A stretch of 48,931 nucleotides of DNA from Dehalococcoidia bacterium (GTDB lineage Bacteria; Chloroflexota; Dehalococcoidia; Lucifugimonadales; VXLM01), in contig VXLM01000107.1 of the NCBI GenBank assembly GCA_009841605.1, positions 1 through 48,931 on the forward strand, given 5' to 3'. Below are positions 24,901 through 32,367 of the stretch, one piece after another. Each line of letters opens with the position of its first letter. Position 1 is the first letter of the stretch. The notes beneath the pieces were generated by a model. It had not been told where the DNA came from, ran no database searches, and saw nothing but the letters and a program-made list of their open reading frames with translations. The translations under genes were made by a program, and so were the position numbers.

Positions 24901-25350
24901 CTATTCCGTCGAAACCGTCTCCTCGCCTTCCAATGCTCCTCGAAGCGCGTGCCATGAGAGCGTCGCGCACTTGATTCGCGTAGGGAACGACCTCACACCC
25001 GCGAGCACTACAAGGTCGCCCAAGCTCTCGTCGTCCACATTACCGTTAGCGCCGTTCGTCACTAGTTCATGAAACTTCCCGAACGTCTCCTGCGCCTCGT
25101 CCACCGTTTGTCCCTTGATCGCCTGCGTCATCAGCGACGCCGACGCCTTGGAAATCGCGCACCCCGCCGCCTCGAACGACACGTCCGTTACCACATCATC
25201 ATTCAGCGTCATATACAAAGTGATCGTGTCGCCGCAAAACGGATTGAACCCGTGCGACGTGCAAGTCGGATCATCCATCTTCCGAAAGTTGCGTGGCTTC
25301 CGGTTGTGCTCCAGCACGATCTCTTGGTACAGCTCTTCCAGTTCATCCAC
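24901..25350 (-). CDS. sufU: SufU iron-sulfur cluster assembly protein (first copy)
   Basis: 149 aa from GTG 25350. The frame is open to 25701, but that part is antisense or out-of-phase to sufD and rich in Arg. The ligands Cys39/Asp41 (NPFCGDT), Cys64 (AAGCAISKAS) and Cys128 (RIKCATL) agree with those of Bacillus SufU in spacing. It has a 20-residue acidic C-terminal end (EGEETVSTE). The GTG start lies 8 bp inside the end of sufD, so it is translationally coupled. Its role is that of a sulfur acceptor from SufS. Confidence 0.9.
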   Translation of the reverse strand: MDELEELYQEIVLEHNRKPRNFRKMDDPTCTSHGFNPFCGDTITLYMTLNDDVVTDVSFEAAGCAISKASASLMTQAIKGQTVDEAQETFGKFHELVTNGANGNVDDESLGDLVVLAGVRSFPTRIKCATLSWHALRGALEGEETVSTE

Positions 25351-26689
25351 GGCTCTTTTTGCCTTTCGAGTGACTGGACCTTGCTCCCGGCAGACCATCA
25401 GCGAACAGGCCGTCGAGGTACTCCCGAAGCGGCTCCAAGGAAACGCGGTCGATGATCTCCTTGGCGAACCCATGCACCAGCAAGTCACGCGCCGTCTTCT
25501 CGTCGATGCCCCGGCTCCGCATGTAGAAGATCGCCTCTTCCGCGACAGCGCCCGCAGTCGCCCCGTGTGTCGCCTGAATATCGTCAGCGTATATCTCCAG
25601 CATCGGCTTGGTGTTGATCCGTGCCCCCTCCGAAAGCAGGAGGTTCTGGTCCTTCTGATACGCCTCGCTCTTCTGCGCGTTCGGATGAACGATGACACCA
25701 CCGCTGAACACCGCCCTCGAACGGTCGTCCAGAATGCCCTTGAAATACAGATCGCTGCTCGTATGCGGCTTGAGATGGTCTATCACGACGTGGTTATCGA
25801 TATGCTGAGTCCCATAGGTGAAATACAGTCCCCCCACGACGCACGAGCCTCCCGGCGCGTCGAGCATCACGTGCAGCCCGTTCCGCGCGACTCGTCCGCC
25901 TCTGGCTAACGACAGCGAGTTGAACGTGCTGTCCTCACCCAGCCGTACCGGCGTGCTCCCAATATGGAACGCGCCCGGCGAGTCCATCATCAGCCGGTAG
26001 TGGTCAACCTGCGCTCCCGCCTCCAATAGGATCTCGCTCACCGAGTTCGTAAAATACGTCGAATCGCCAACGCCCACATAGCTCTCGACGACCGAACACT
26101 CACTCCCCTCTCCCGCGATAACCAGAGTTCTCGGATGCGTGGCAATCGCCTCATCATGCTCGGTCGTCACGTACACAAGATGGACCGTCGGTGCGCTGCT
26201 CCCGGCCGAGACTTTCACTACCGCCCCGTCCGTTGCGAACGCCGTGTTCAGCGCTGTGAACCCATCAGACCTCACATCGGCCAGAGAGCCGATCCCCTCG
26301 CCTGCACCATTCGAGCTAAGGTCGGCGGCGTCTCCAAGTCTCTCTACAACCACACCTTTCTCGGCGTATCCATTCGTCGAGTGCTCCGGCGAGTAGTGCC
26401 CATCCACAAAGACCAGTTGTACCCAGTCCTCAGAACTCGGAGCAAGAGATTGCAATAGTCCGGCGGCCACGGCTCCTGAGCGGACTGCATACCCAAACGT
26501 CGCGTTCGCCAGCGCCCCGAGGTTCGTGTACTTCCACTTCTCATTGTCTTTCCGCGAAGTCGGGAACCCGAGCATCGAAAAGCTGTCCATCCCCCTCCGC
26601 CGGAGTGCGCTCAGCCAATCCGGCCCCGTCGATGGAAGACGGCCGTACTGCTCGGCATAGAGGTCGTATGAACTGTTTCTTGATGTCAT
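25343..26689 (-). CDS. sufD: SufD, Fe-S scaffold subunit
   Basis: 448 aa. SufD pairs with SufB and the ATPase SufC to form the SufBC2D scaffold. The C-terminal beta-helix core is typical: SLARGGRVARNGLHVML, the VIDHLKPHTSSDLYFKGILD segment, QTDQNLLLS-like YQKDQNLLLSEGA, and IYADDIQATHGATAG near the end. The N-terminal 150 residues are more divergent, as is normal. The order sufB-x-C-y-D is interrupted by two small genes. It is cytoplasmic. Confidence 0.93.
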   Translation of the reverse strand: MTSRNSSYDLYAEQYGRLPSTGPDWLSALRRRGMDSFSMLGFPTSRKDNEKWKYTNLGALANATFGYAVRSGAVAAGLLQSLAPSSEDWVQLVFVDGHYSPEHSTNGYAEKGVVVERLGDAADLSSNGAGEGIGSLADVRSDGFTALNTAFATDGAVVKVSAGSSAPTVHLVYVTTEHDEAIATHPRTLVIAGEGSECSVVESYVGVGDSTYFTNSVSEILLEAGAQVDHYRLMMDSPGAFHIGSTPVRLGEDSTFNSLSLARGGRVARNGLHVMLDAPGGSCVVGGLYFTYGTQHIDNHVVIDHLKPHTSSDLYFKGILDDRSRAVFSGGVIVHPNAQKSEAYQKDQNLLLSEGARINTKPMLEIYADDIQATHGATAGAVAEEAIFYMRSRGIDEKTARDLLVHGFAKEIIDRVSLEPLREYLDGLFADGLPGARSSHSKGKKSRG

Positions 26690-26704
26690 ATTCAGATTCT
26701 TATC

Positions 26705-27061
26705 TCACATCATCAGGCCAGGAACCGGGACCAGTCGCTTTCCAACGGGGTCAACACCTAGGTACGCCCCTTCGAGTGCCATCGCTCCCAAGAGCGGCTG
26801 TGTGCCCTCATCATTAAAGAGCACCTGTGTGATGACCTCCCGCCCTTCAAACCGCACTCTGGCATAACCGATGTCCATCAGTCTAGTTTCACCTTGAGCA
26901 AATTGAAAAAGCTGTTTCGCGGCAGGTTCAACGCCCAATTCTCTGAGCACCGACCCTGGCGCCGAAGTGATGGAGGCTCCTGTGTACACCAACGCGGCCA
27001 CCGTCGCCCAACTCTCCCTTTCCTGTCCGCCAATCTCGATTTCTACGCTGAACGTTCCCAT
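26705..27061 (-). CDS. Retropepsin-like (clan AA) protein with the catalytic Asp replaced
   Basis: 118 aa, the length of a single-domain bacterial retropepsin-like protein that dimerises. The general pattern is clear: VAALVYTGASIT around residues 22-33, an IGYARVRFEG strand in the middle, and the C-terminal LLGAMALEGAYLGVDP that usually follows. In active members the loop reads D-T-G-A/S-S; here position 26 is Tyr (codon TAC, one base from GAC). It is therefore probably without protease activity unless the base is an error. It lies between sufC and sufD on the same strand, with 50 and 15 bp gaps, so it should be transcribed with them. Confidence 0.75.
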   Translation of the reverse strand: MGTFSVEIEIGGQERESWATVAALVYTGASITSAPGSVLRELGVEPAAKQLFQFAQGETRLMDIGYARVRFEGREVITQVLFNDEGTQPLLGAMALEGAYLGVDPVGKRLVPVPGLMM

Positions 27062-27110
27062 TAGAACCGTCCCCGAAAGTCATTAGTCTTCGAATGGTTG
27101 GAACTGCCTA

Positions 27111-27872
27111 CTAGCTCCCTGCTACTGCCGCCTCTTGAACGATCCAGTCATACCCCTTCTCTTCCAACTCCAGCGCCAGTTCTTTGCCGCCCGACCGGAC
27201 AATCCGTCCGTCCACCAATACATGCACATAGTCCGGCGTCACGTAGTTGAGAATCCGTTGATAGTGCGTGACGAGCAGCATCGCATTCTCCGGCCTTCTA
27301 TACGAATTAACCCCGTCTGCCACCGTCCTCAGCGCGTCGATGTCCAGCCCCGAGTCGGTCTCGTCCAGCAGCGCAAGCCTCGGCCCGAGCACTGCCATCT
27401 GCAGAATCTCGTTGCGCTTCTTCTCACCGCCGGAAAAGCCCTCGTTGACGTTCCGCCGTGAGAGGTCTTCGCTCATTCCGATCTCCGCGACCCTCTTCCG
27501 GTACAGCGTGTCGAACTCCCGTGCCGACAACTCATCCTCGCCTCGCTCTTCCCGCAAGGCGTCAAGCGCAGCTTTCAGGAACTGACGATTGCGCACGCCC
27601 GGCAACTCCACGGGATACTGCATCGCTAGAAACACCCCCGCGCGAGCCCGCTGGTCTGGCGTCCACTCAAGAACGCTCTCGCCCTCGAACAGGATGTCGC
27701 CGTCGACAACGTCGAAGCCGGGTCGCCCCGCAACTGCATTCGCCAGCGTACTCTTCCCGCTCCCGTTCGGCCCCATGATGGCATGGACCTCGCCCGCTTC
27801 CACCGTCAGGTCGATGCCCTTGAGTATTTCTGTCCCGTTTACCTCGACGTGCAGTTTTCTGATCTCAAGCAT
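27111..27872 (-). CDS. sufC: SufC, Fe-S assembly ATPase
   Basis: 253 aa. It is the ABC-type ATPase of the Suf scaffold. Walker A is GPNGSGKST (34-42), the signature is FSGGEKKRNEILQMA, and Walker B is LALLDETDSGLD with the family-typical Glu-Thr-Asp. It is soluble and works with SufB and SufD. It is flanked by two non-suf genes in the operon (DUF1643 before, retropepsin-like after). Confidence 0.96.
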   Translation of the reverse strand: MLEIRKLHVEVNGTEILKGIDLTVEAGEVHAIMGPNGSGKSTLANAVAGRPGFDVVDGDILFEGESVLEWTPDQRARAGVFLAMQYPVELPGVRNRQFLKAALDALREERGEDELSAREFDTLYRKRVAEIGMSEDLSRRNVNEGFSGGEKKRNEILQMAVLGPRLALLDETDSGLDIDALRTVADGVNSYRRPENAMLLVTHYQRILNYVTPDYVHVLVDGRIVRSGGKELALELEEKGYDWIVQEAAVAGS

Positions 27873-27899
27873 TGCTTCTGTATTTCTCTCTCGTTTCGA

Positions 27900-28391
27900 T
27901 TAGTTCAGATATTGCATTGGGACGGTATCGGCTCTCAGCCGCAGAGGATGACGTGGGTTGCCCATCTTCGTCAGTCCGAGGTGCCGCATCTTTTCCGCTA
28001 GCCCCTCACCTTCAAGCATCCGCCGAACCCGGCTGTCGCGACCGAGGAGACTCCCGTAGTTGCCCCAAGCGCACACAATCACGTCTGCATCTCTGGCATT
28101 GCGCACGATCCACCCATCATTTTCAGGCCCTACAGGATCTGTGCTTTCCTTGAGACTCCGGGGATAAGGAGACCTCAGCGCAAACAGGTTGCACACGCGC
28201 ATTGTGCCGTAGCCCCAGTCTCTAGCGAACCGCTTGCACGTACTCATCGTGGGATCGGACTTCACCGCATTCGCCGTACTCGGATTCAACATGAGAAACA
28301 TGCACACGCGGCCTTTATCATCCGATACATTAGCCTCAAGCCAGTAGCGGTATCGCTTATCGGGTGACATGCAGACTTCATGTAAACCCAT
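27900..28391 (-). CDS. DUF1643 domain protein
   Basis: 163 aa. The DUF1643 pattern is RYRYWLEANVSDDKGRVCMFLMLNPSTANA, shortened here to LMLNPSTAN as the key motif, then DPTMSTCKRFARDWGYG, VCNLFALRS and AWGNYG, with the C-terminal HLGLTKMGNPRHPLRL. The function of the family is unknown; it is common in phages and in genomic islands. An alternative start is Met8. It lies between sufB and sufC on the same strand with 24 and 27 bp gaps, so it is co-transcribed with the suf genes. Confidence 0.88.
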   Translation of the reverse strand: MGLHEVCMSPDKRYRYWLEANVSDDKGRVCMFLMLNPSTANAVKSDPTMSTCKRFARDWGYGTMRVCNLFALRSPYPRSLKESTDPVGPENDGWIVRNARDADVIVCAWGNYGSLLGRDSRVRRMLEGEGLAEKMRHLGLTKMGNPRHPLRLRADTVPMQYLN

Positions 28392-28415
28392 ATCGACGCC
28401 ACTCCCAAAGGAGTT

Positions 28416-29876
28416 TTACCCCACAGCCCCTTCCAGGCTTACTCGCAACAGTTGCTGGGCCTCCATGGCGAACTCGAACGGCAGTTCCTGGAATATCCCC
28501 CGGCAGAAGCCGTTGATGATCATGTAGTGGGCCTCTTCGTCATTAATCCCACGCTGCTGGCAGTAGAAGAGTTGGTCGTCGCTCACCTTCGATGTCGATG
28601 CCTCGTGCTCCATCCTCGCCGAAGGGTTGCGCACCTCGATATACGGCACCGTATGCGCTCCGCACTGGTCGCCGACCAGCAGCGAGTCACATTGAGTAAA
28701 ATTCGTCGCCCGGTCCGCCGACGGCATGATCTGGACGAGCCCCCGGTACGTGCTCTGTCCTTTCCCGGCCGAGATGCCCTTGGCCACGATCGTGCTCTTC
28801 GTGTCCTTGCCGATGTGGATCATCTTCGTCCCGGTGTCCGCCTGCTGGTAGTTGTTCACCAACGCCACCGAGTAGAACTCCCCGGTCGAGTTGTCTCCCT
28901 GCAGCACTACCGAAGGGTACTTCCACGTGATCGCCGAGCCGGTCTCCACCTGCGTCCACGATATCTTGGCATCCTTGAACGCCTTCCCCCGCTTCGTGAC
29001 GAAGTTGTAGACGCCACCCTCTCCATTCTTGTCGCCGGGGTACCAGTTCTGCAGCGTCGAGTACTTGATCTCAGCACCGTCTAGGGCCACAAGCTCGACC
29101 ACCGCCGCGTGAAGCTGGTGCGTCTTGCGAAGCGGCGCCGTGCACCCTTCGAGATAGCTCACATATGATCCTTCGTCGGCAACAATCAACGTCCTCTCGA
29201 ACTGGCCGGTGTCCAATGCGTTGATGCGGAAGTACGTCATCAACTCAATCGGACACCGCACGCCCGGGGGCACGTACACGAAAGACCCGTCGCTGAATAC
29301 TGCCGAGTTGAGCGTCGCGTAGAAGTTGTCGCTGTATGGCACGACCGAGCCAAGGTACTTTCGTACCAGATCAGGATGGTCTCGCACCGCCTCGGTCATC
29401 GAGCAGAAGATAACTCCCGCCTTCTTGAGTTGCTCCTGATAGGTCGTCGCGACCGAGACGCTGTCGAACACCGCGTCGACTGCCACTCCTGTGAGCTGCT
29501 TCTGCTCCTCCAGCGGGATTCCCAGCTTGTTGAACGTCTCCAGTAGTTCAGGGTCTACCTCGTCGAGACTCTGTGGCGCGTCACCGCCGTCCTTCGACTT
29601 CGGAGCTGCGTAGTAGTAGATGTCCCCGTAGTCGATGGGGTCGAAATCCACTTTCGCCCACGTCGGCTCCTCGCTCCCCTGCCTCTCCCAGTGCCGGTAC
29701 GCCCTCAACCGCCAGTCCAGCATCCACTCCGGCTCTTCCTTCTTCTCTGAGATCAGACGAACGATGTCCTCGTTGATCCCCTTCGGCGCAAAGTCTGAGT
29801 CTATGTCCGTGTAGAAGCCATACTTGTAGTCACTGTCGATCGCAGACGTTCGCGAAATAACCCGTGTTGTCGTCAA
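28416..29876 (-). CDS. sufB: SufB, Fe-S scaffold subunit
   Basis: 486 aa. It is the main scaffold protein of the Suf system and the first gene of the operon. Typical segments are [59 protein letters not shown] and, near the end, [20 protein letters not shown]. The conserved Cys in SYLEGCTAP is present. The start is TTG 29876 behind GGAGGTGAGG. The long leader of about 78 nt carries a small hairpin. Confidence 0.96.
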   Translation of the reverse strand: MTTTRVISRTSAIDSDYKYGFYTDIDSDFAPKGINEDIVRLISEKKEEPEWMLDWRLRAYRHWERQGSEEPTWAKVDFDPIDYGDIYYYAAPKSKDGGDAPQSLDEVDPELLETFNKLGIPLEEQKQLTGVAVDAVFDSVSVATTYQEQLKKAGVIFCSMTEAVRDHPDLVRKYLGSVVPYSDNFYATLNSAVFSDGSFVYVPPGVRCPIELMTYFRINALDTGQFERTLIVADEGSYVSYLEGCTAPLRKTHQLHAAVVELVALDGAEIKYSTLQNWYPGDKNGEGGVYNFVTKRGKAFKDAKISWTQVETGSAITWKYPSVVLQGDNSTGEFYSVALVNNYQQADTGTKMIHIGKDTKSTIVAKGISAGKGQSTYRGLVQIMPSADRATNFTQCDSLLVGDQCGAHTVPYIEVRNPSARMEHEASTSKVSDDQLFYCQQRGINDEEAHYMIINGFCRGIFQELPFEFAMEAQQLLRVSLEGAVG

Positions 29877-29898
29877 GTAACCTCACCTCCGCGAGTTA

Positions 29899-29914
29899 AC
29901 CCGTCAAAACGGGT
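29899..29914 (-). promoter_or_regulatory. Leader hairpin upstream of sufB
   Basis: ACCCGT-CAAA-ACGGGT, a 6-bp stem in the 5' untranslated region about 10 bp before the sufB ribosome site. It could affect translation. Confidence 0.35.
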
Positions 29915-29935
29915 GCCCCGCAGGCAACTTCACAA

Positions 29936-29958
29936 TTGTTGAGTATTCCAGTCAACAA
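29936..29958. promoter_or_regulatory. Candidate operator of the suf operon
   Basis: Perfect inverted repeat TTGTTGA-N9-TCAACAA directly downstream of the proximal -10, so it covers the expected transcription start. The Rrf2 protein encoded in the operon is the natural candidate to bind it. Confidence 0.6.
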
Positions 29959-29960
29959 CT

Positions 29961-29989
29961 ATTGTAGCCAACCTAACGTGGCGAATCAA
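29961..29989 (-). promoter_or_regulatory. suf promoter P1 (proximal): TTGATT-N17-TACAAT
   Basis: On the minus strand the -35 is at 29989-29984 and the -10 at 29966-29961, with a 17-bp spacer and TGGC before the -10. The start point would be near 29954, inside the palindrome. Confidence 0.7.
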
Positions 29990-29991
29990 TC

Positions 29992-30020
29992 ATTGTAGCC
30001 AACATCACGAGGCCAATCAA
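29992..30020 (-). promoter_or_regulatory. suf promoter P2 (distal): TTGATT-N17-TACAAT
   Basis: Same hexamers and same spacer as P1, shifted by exactly 31 bp (-35 at 30020-30015, -10 at 29997-29992). The two units are a tandem duplication with a few changes in the spacer. Confidence 0.65.
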
Positions 30021-30141
30021 TTCAGAGAGAACTCAAACTCTGGAACTTTCAGCCCTCCTTACCTTCCCACACTCTTGCGCCCTGCACACTCTTCCTCTAC
30101 CGTGTGTGCTCGAAATCAACCCGGCCCATCGGAGACCACTA

Positions 30142-31410
30142 ATGCCAGACCACACCCCCGACTTCACCCTCCTCACCGCCGACCGTCTGATTGACGGAAC
30201 CGGCAGCCCCACTCTTGAACGCGGAGCCGTCCTCCTCGAGGGCGACCGCATAGCCGCCGTCGGGACCGAAGAGTCTGTCGTCCCGCCGGAGGGAGCGGTC
30301 GTCGAAGAGGTGGTCTACGACGGCAAGACCATCCTCCCCGGACTGGTCGACTGCCATGTCCATCTCAACGGCATCGGCGACGGCCGCCCGGGAGACGATC
30401 TCGCAACACTGCCCGATGAGATCCTCACCATCCAGTCCGCTAATAACGCCCGTGCCCACCTCTACTCCGGTGTGACCACCGTCCGAGACTGCGGAGCGAA
30501 GAACCGCACTACTTTCCTCCTTCGAGAGGCTGTCGACATGGGCATTGCCGTCGCCCCCCGTCTAATCCTTTCCGGACGTCCTGTAGCCATCATAGGTGGT
30601 CACCTCAGCTACTTCGGCATTCAGGCGACCGGCCCCACCGAGTGTCGCGCCGCCGTTCGACAGCTCATCAAAGAGGGCGCTGACTTCATCAAAGTCACCG
30701 CCTCCGGGGGAAGCACCCGAACCTCTTTCCCCTTCGTCCCCTCCTTCAATGTGGACGAGCTTACCGCCATCGCCGAGGAAGCGCACAAGTTCGGCAAGCA
30801 CGTCGGTGCCCACTGCGTAAACTCGCAGTCCATGCGGAATTGCCTCGACGCCGGTATCGACACCCTCATCCACGCCCGGCACATGGAGTCCGACGGAACC
30901 TACAAGTACAGCGAGGACGTCACCGAGCGCATCGTCGAGCAGGGCGTCTACGTCAACATGACCCTCAACGAGAGCCGAGCCAACTACCGCGTCATTTCGG
31001 AGAAGCACGAACGAGGCGAACGACTGACCGACCGCGAGGAGCAGGTCTTCACCCGTGGAATGGAGGGATACGACCTCATGCTGGAGTCCTTCGCCCGCAT
31101 GGCCGAGGCGGGAGTCCGAATGGCCGCCGGCTCCGACACCTCGTGGAGTTGGCACAGGATCGCCCAGTTCCAGGACGAGATCGAGAACCACGTCGTTGGC
31201 GGAATGTCCCCTATGGACGCCATCGTCGCCGGCACCCTCAACTCCGCCAAGTCATGCTGGGTCGATGAAGAAGTAGGTTCCCTCCAACCCGGCAAAGCCG
31301 CCGACGTCCTTGTAGTTGACGGCGATCCCTCCAAGGACATCACCCACCTGTGGAACGTCGTCGATGTCTATCAAGCTGGAGCCAAGGTCGACCGCGCTGC
31401 GATCGTATGA
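30142..31410 (+). CDS. Amidohydrolase family protein (imidazolonepropionase/prolidase-like)
   Basis: 422 aa from ATG 30142, with GGAG upstream; the frame opens earlier at 30106. Metal ligands are His72 and His74 (DCHVHLNG), Lys in FIKVTASGG (probably carboxylated), His in VGAHCVNS, His in LIHARHME and Asp in AAGSDTSW. This is the set of the two-metal Xaa-Pro dipeptidase/imidazolonepropionase-like branch. The C-terminal VGSLQPGKAADVLVVDGDP is the usual end. It hydrolyses an amide or ester, probably a cyclic or peptide-like substrate, in the cytoplasm. It is divergent from the suf operon. Confidence 0.9.
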   Translation: MPDHTPDFTLLTADRLIDGTGSPTLERGAVLLEGDRIAAVGTEESVVPPEGAVVEEVVYDGKTILPGLVDCHVHLNGIGDGRPGDDLATLPDEILTIQSANNARAHLYSGVTTVRDCGAKNRTTFLLREAVDMGIAVAPRLILSGRPVAIIGGHLSYFGIQATGPTECRAAVRQLIKEGADFIKVTASGGSTRTSFPFVPSFNVDELTAIAEEAHKFGKHVGAHCVNSQSMRNCLDAGIDTLIHARHMESDGTYKYSEDVTERIVEQGVYVNMTLNESRANYRVISEKHERGERLTDREEQVFTRGMEGYDLMLESFARMAEAGVRMAAGSDTSWSWHRIAQFQDEIENHVVGGMSPMDAIVAGTLNSAKSCWVDEEVGSLQPGKAADVLVVDGDPSKDITHLWNVVDVYQAGAKVDRAAIV

Positions 31411-31473
31411 CCTAACCGCGTATAGGAGTCCCAATTCGGTGATCATCAGACACAAGCGTGAGTCCGGCTGGTA

Positions 31474-32238
31474 TCATCCTTGCGTACTCCGCCCCAGCAC
31501 GATCATCGCCGCCATGTACCCCGCGCCGAACCCGTTGTCGATGTTCACCACTGACACCCCCGGTGCGCAGCTGTTTAGCATTGCCAGCAACGCTGCCAGC
31601 CCATCGAAGCTCGACCCGTAGCCCACACTCGTCGGCACCGCGATGACCGGCGCGCGCACCAGTCCCCCCACCACCGACGCCAGCGCCCCCTCCATACCAG
31701 CCACCACGACGATGACCTCAGCTTCGGCAATGGTCGGCATCTCCGCGAATAGCCGGTGAATCCCCGCCACTCCCACGTCATTGACCCGCTCGACCCGGCA
31801 CCCCATGATCTCCGCGGTCACCGCCGCCTCTGCCGCCACCGGCAAGTCCGACGTTCCCGCACTCGCTATCACTACACCGGGCGTCGGCTTGCTTCCTTCA
31901 CTCCGATCGACTGTGATCGTTCTCGACATTTCATCGAATACAGCGTCGGGTGCCGCCTCGCACACTGCCCGGTACGCCTCCAACGTCGTCTTCGTCACAA
32001 GCAGCCTGTCGGACCGCTCCAGCAATGATTCAGCCAGCTTCCCAACCTGCTCCGGCGTCTTCCCCAGCCCAAACACGACCTCTGGGAACCCCTTGCGAAT
32101 CGCCCGGTGATGATCGACCTTCGCGAACCCGATATCCTCAAAGGAAGGGGACGAAACTTCCGCGACCACTTCGTCCGCCGTCAGGCGGCCCGATTTGAAT
32201 CCGTCGAGTAAATCGTGTAGCCGTTGCGAGTCCATCAT
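31474..32238 (-). CDS. larB: LarB, nickel-pincer cofactor biosynthesis carboxylase
   Basis: 254 aa from ATG 32238 (a TTG at 32244 is also in frame). LarB carboxylates and hydrolyses nicotinic acid adenine dinucleotide in the first step to the nickel-pincer nucleotide. The C-terminal half is PurE-like: VVIASAGTSDLPVAAEA, VVVAGMEGALASVVGGL and APVIAVPTSVGYG, with SFDGLAALLAMLNSCAPGVSVVNIDNG near the end, all normal for LarB. larC, larE and larA are not in this window, so the rest of the pathway must be elsewhere if it is present. It follows a ThDP-enzyme gene on the same strand, separated by repeats. Confidence 0.92.
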   Translation of the reverse strand: MMDSQRLHDLLDGFKSGRLTADEVVAEVSSPSFEDIGFAKVDHHRAIRKGFPEVVFGLGKTPEQVGKLAESLLERSDRLLVTKTTLEAYRAVCEAAPDAVFDEMSRTITVDRSEGSKPTPGVVIASAGTSDLPVAAEAAVTAEIMGCRVERVNDVGVAGIHRLFAEMPTIAEAEVIVVVAGMEGALASVVGGLVRAPVIAVPTSVGYGSSFDGLAALLAMLNSCAPGVSVVNIDNGFGAGYMAAMIVLGRSTQG

Positions 32239-32256
32239 TGCCAATCAAATGAGCGA

Positions 32257-32294
32257 CCCCCTCTCCCGTCGTGGGAGAGGGCTGGGGTGAGGGT
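32257..32294 (+). repeat. Intergenic palindromic repeat, family C (copy 4)
   Basis: CCCCTCTCCCGTCGTGGGAG continuing AGGGCTGGGGTGAGGGT. It is followed 40 bp on by a family A copy. Confidence 0.8.
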
Positions 32295-32333
32295 TAAGAG
32301 CCCGGATCGGCTAGATGCCTCGTAGCTTCCGAT

Positions 32334-32357
32334 ATTCCCGCAAAAACGGGAATCCAG
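32334..32357 (+). repeat. Intergenic palindromic repeat, family A (copy 3)
   Basis: ATTCCCG-CAAAAA-CGGGAAT followed by CCAG. It is just downstream of the ThDP-enzyme gene on the other strand and may serve as its terminator. Confidence 0.7.
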
Positions 32358-32367
32358 CACCCTTCCC

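Noticed and set aside
25351..25701. Upstream extension of the first sufU
   Set aside because: The segment is an Arg-rich shadow of sufD. The SufU pattern starts at VDELEELYQE with a GTG.
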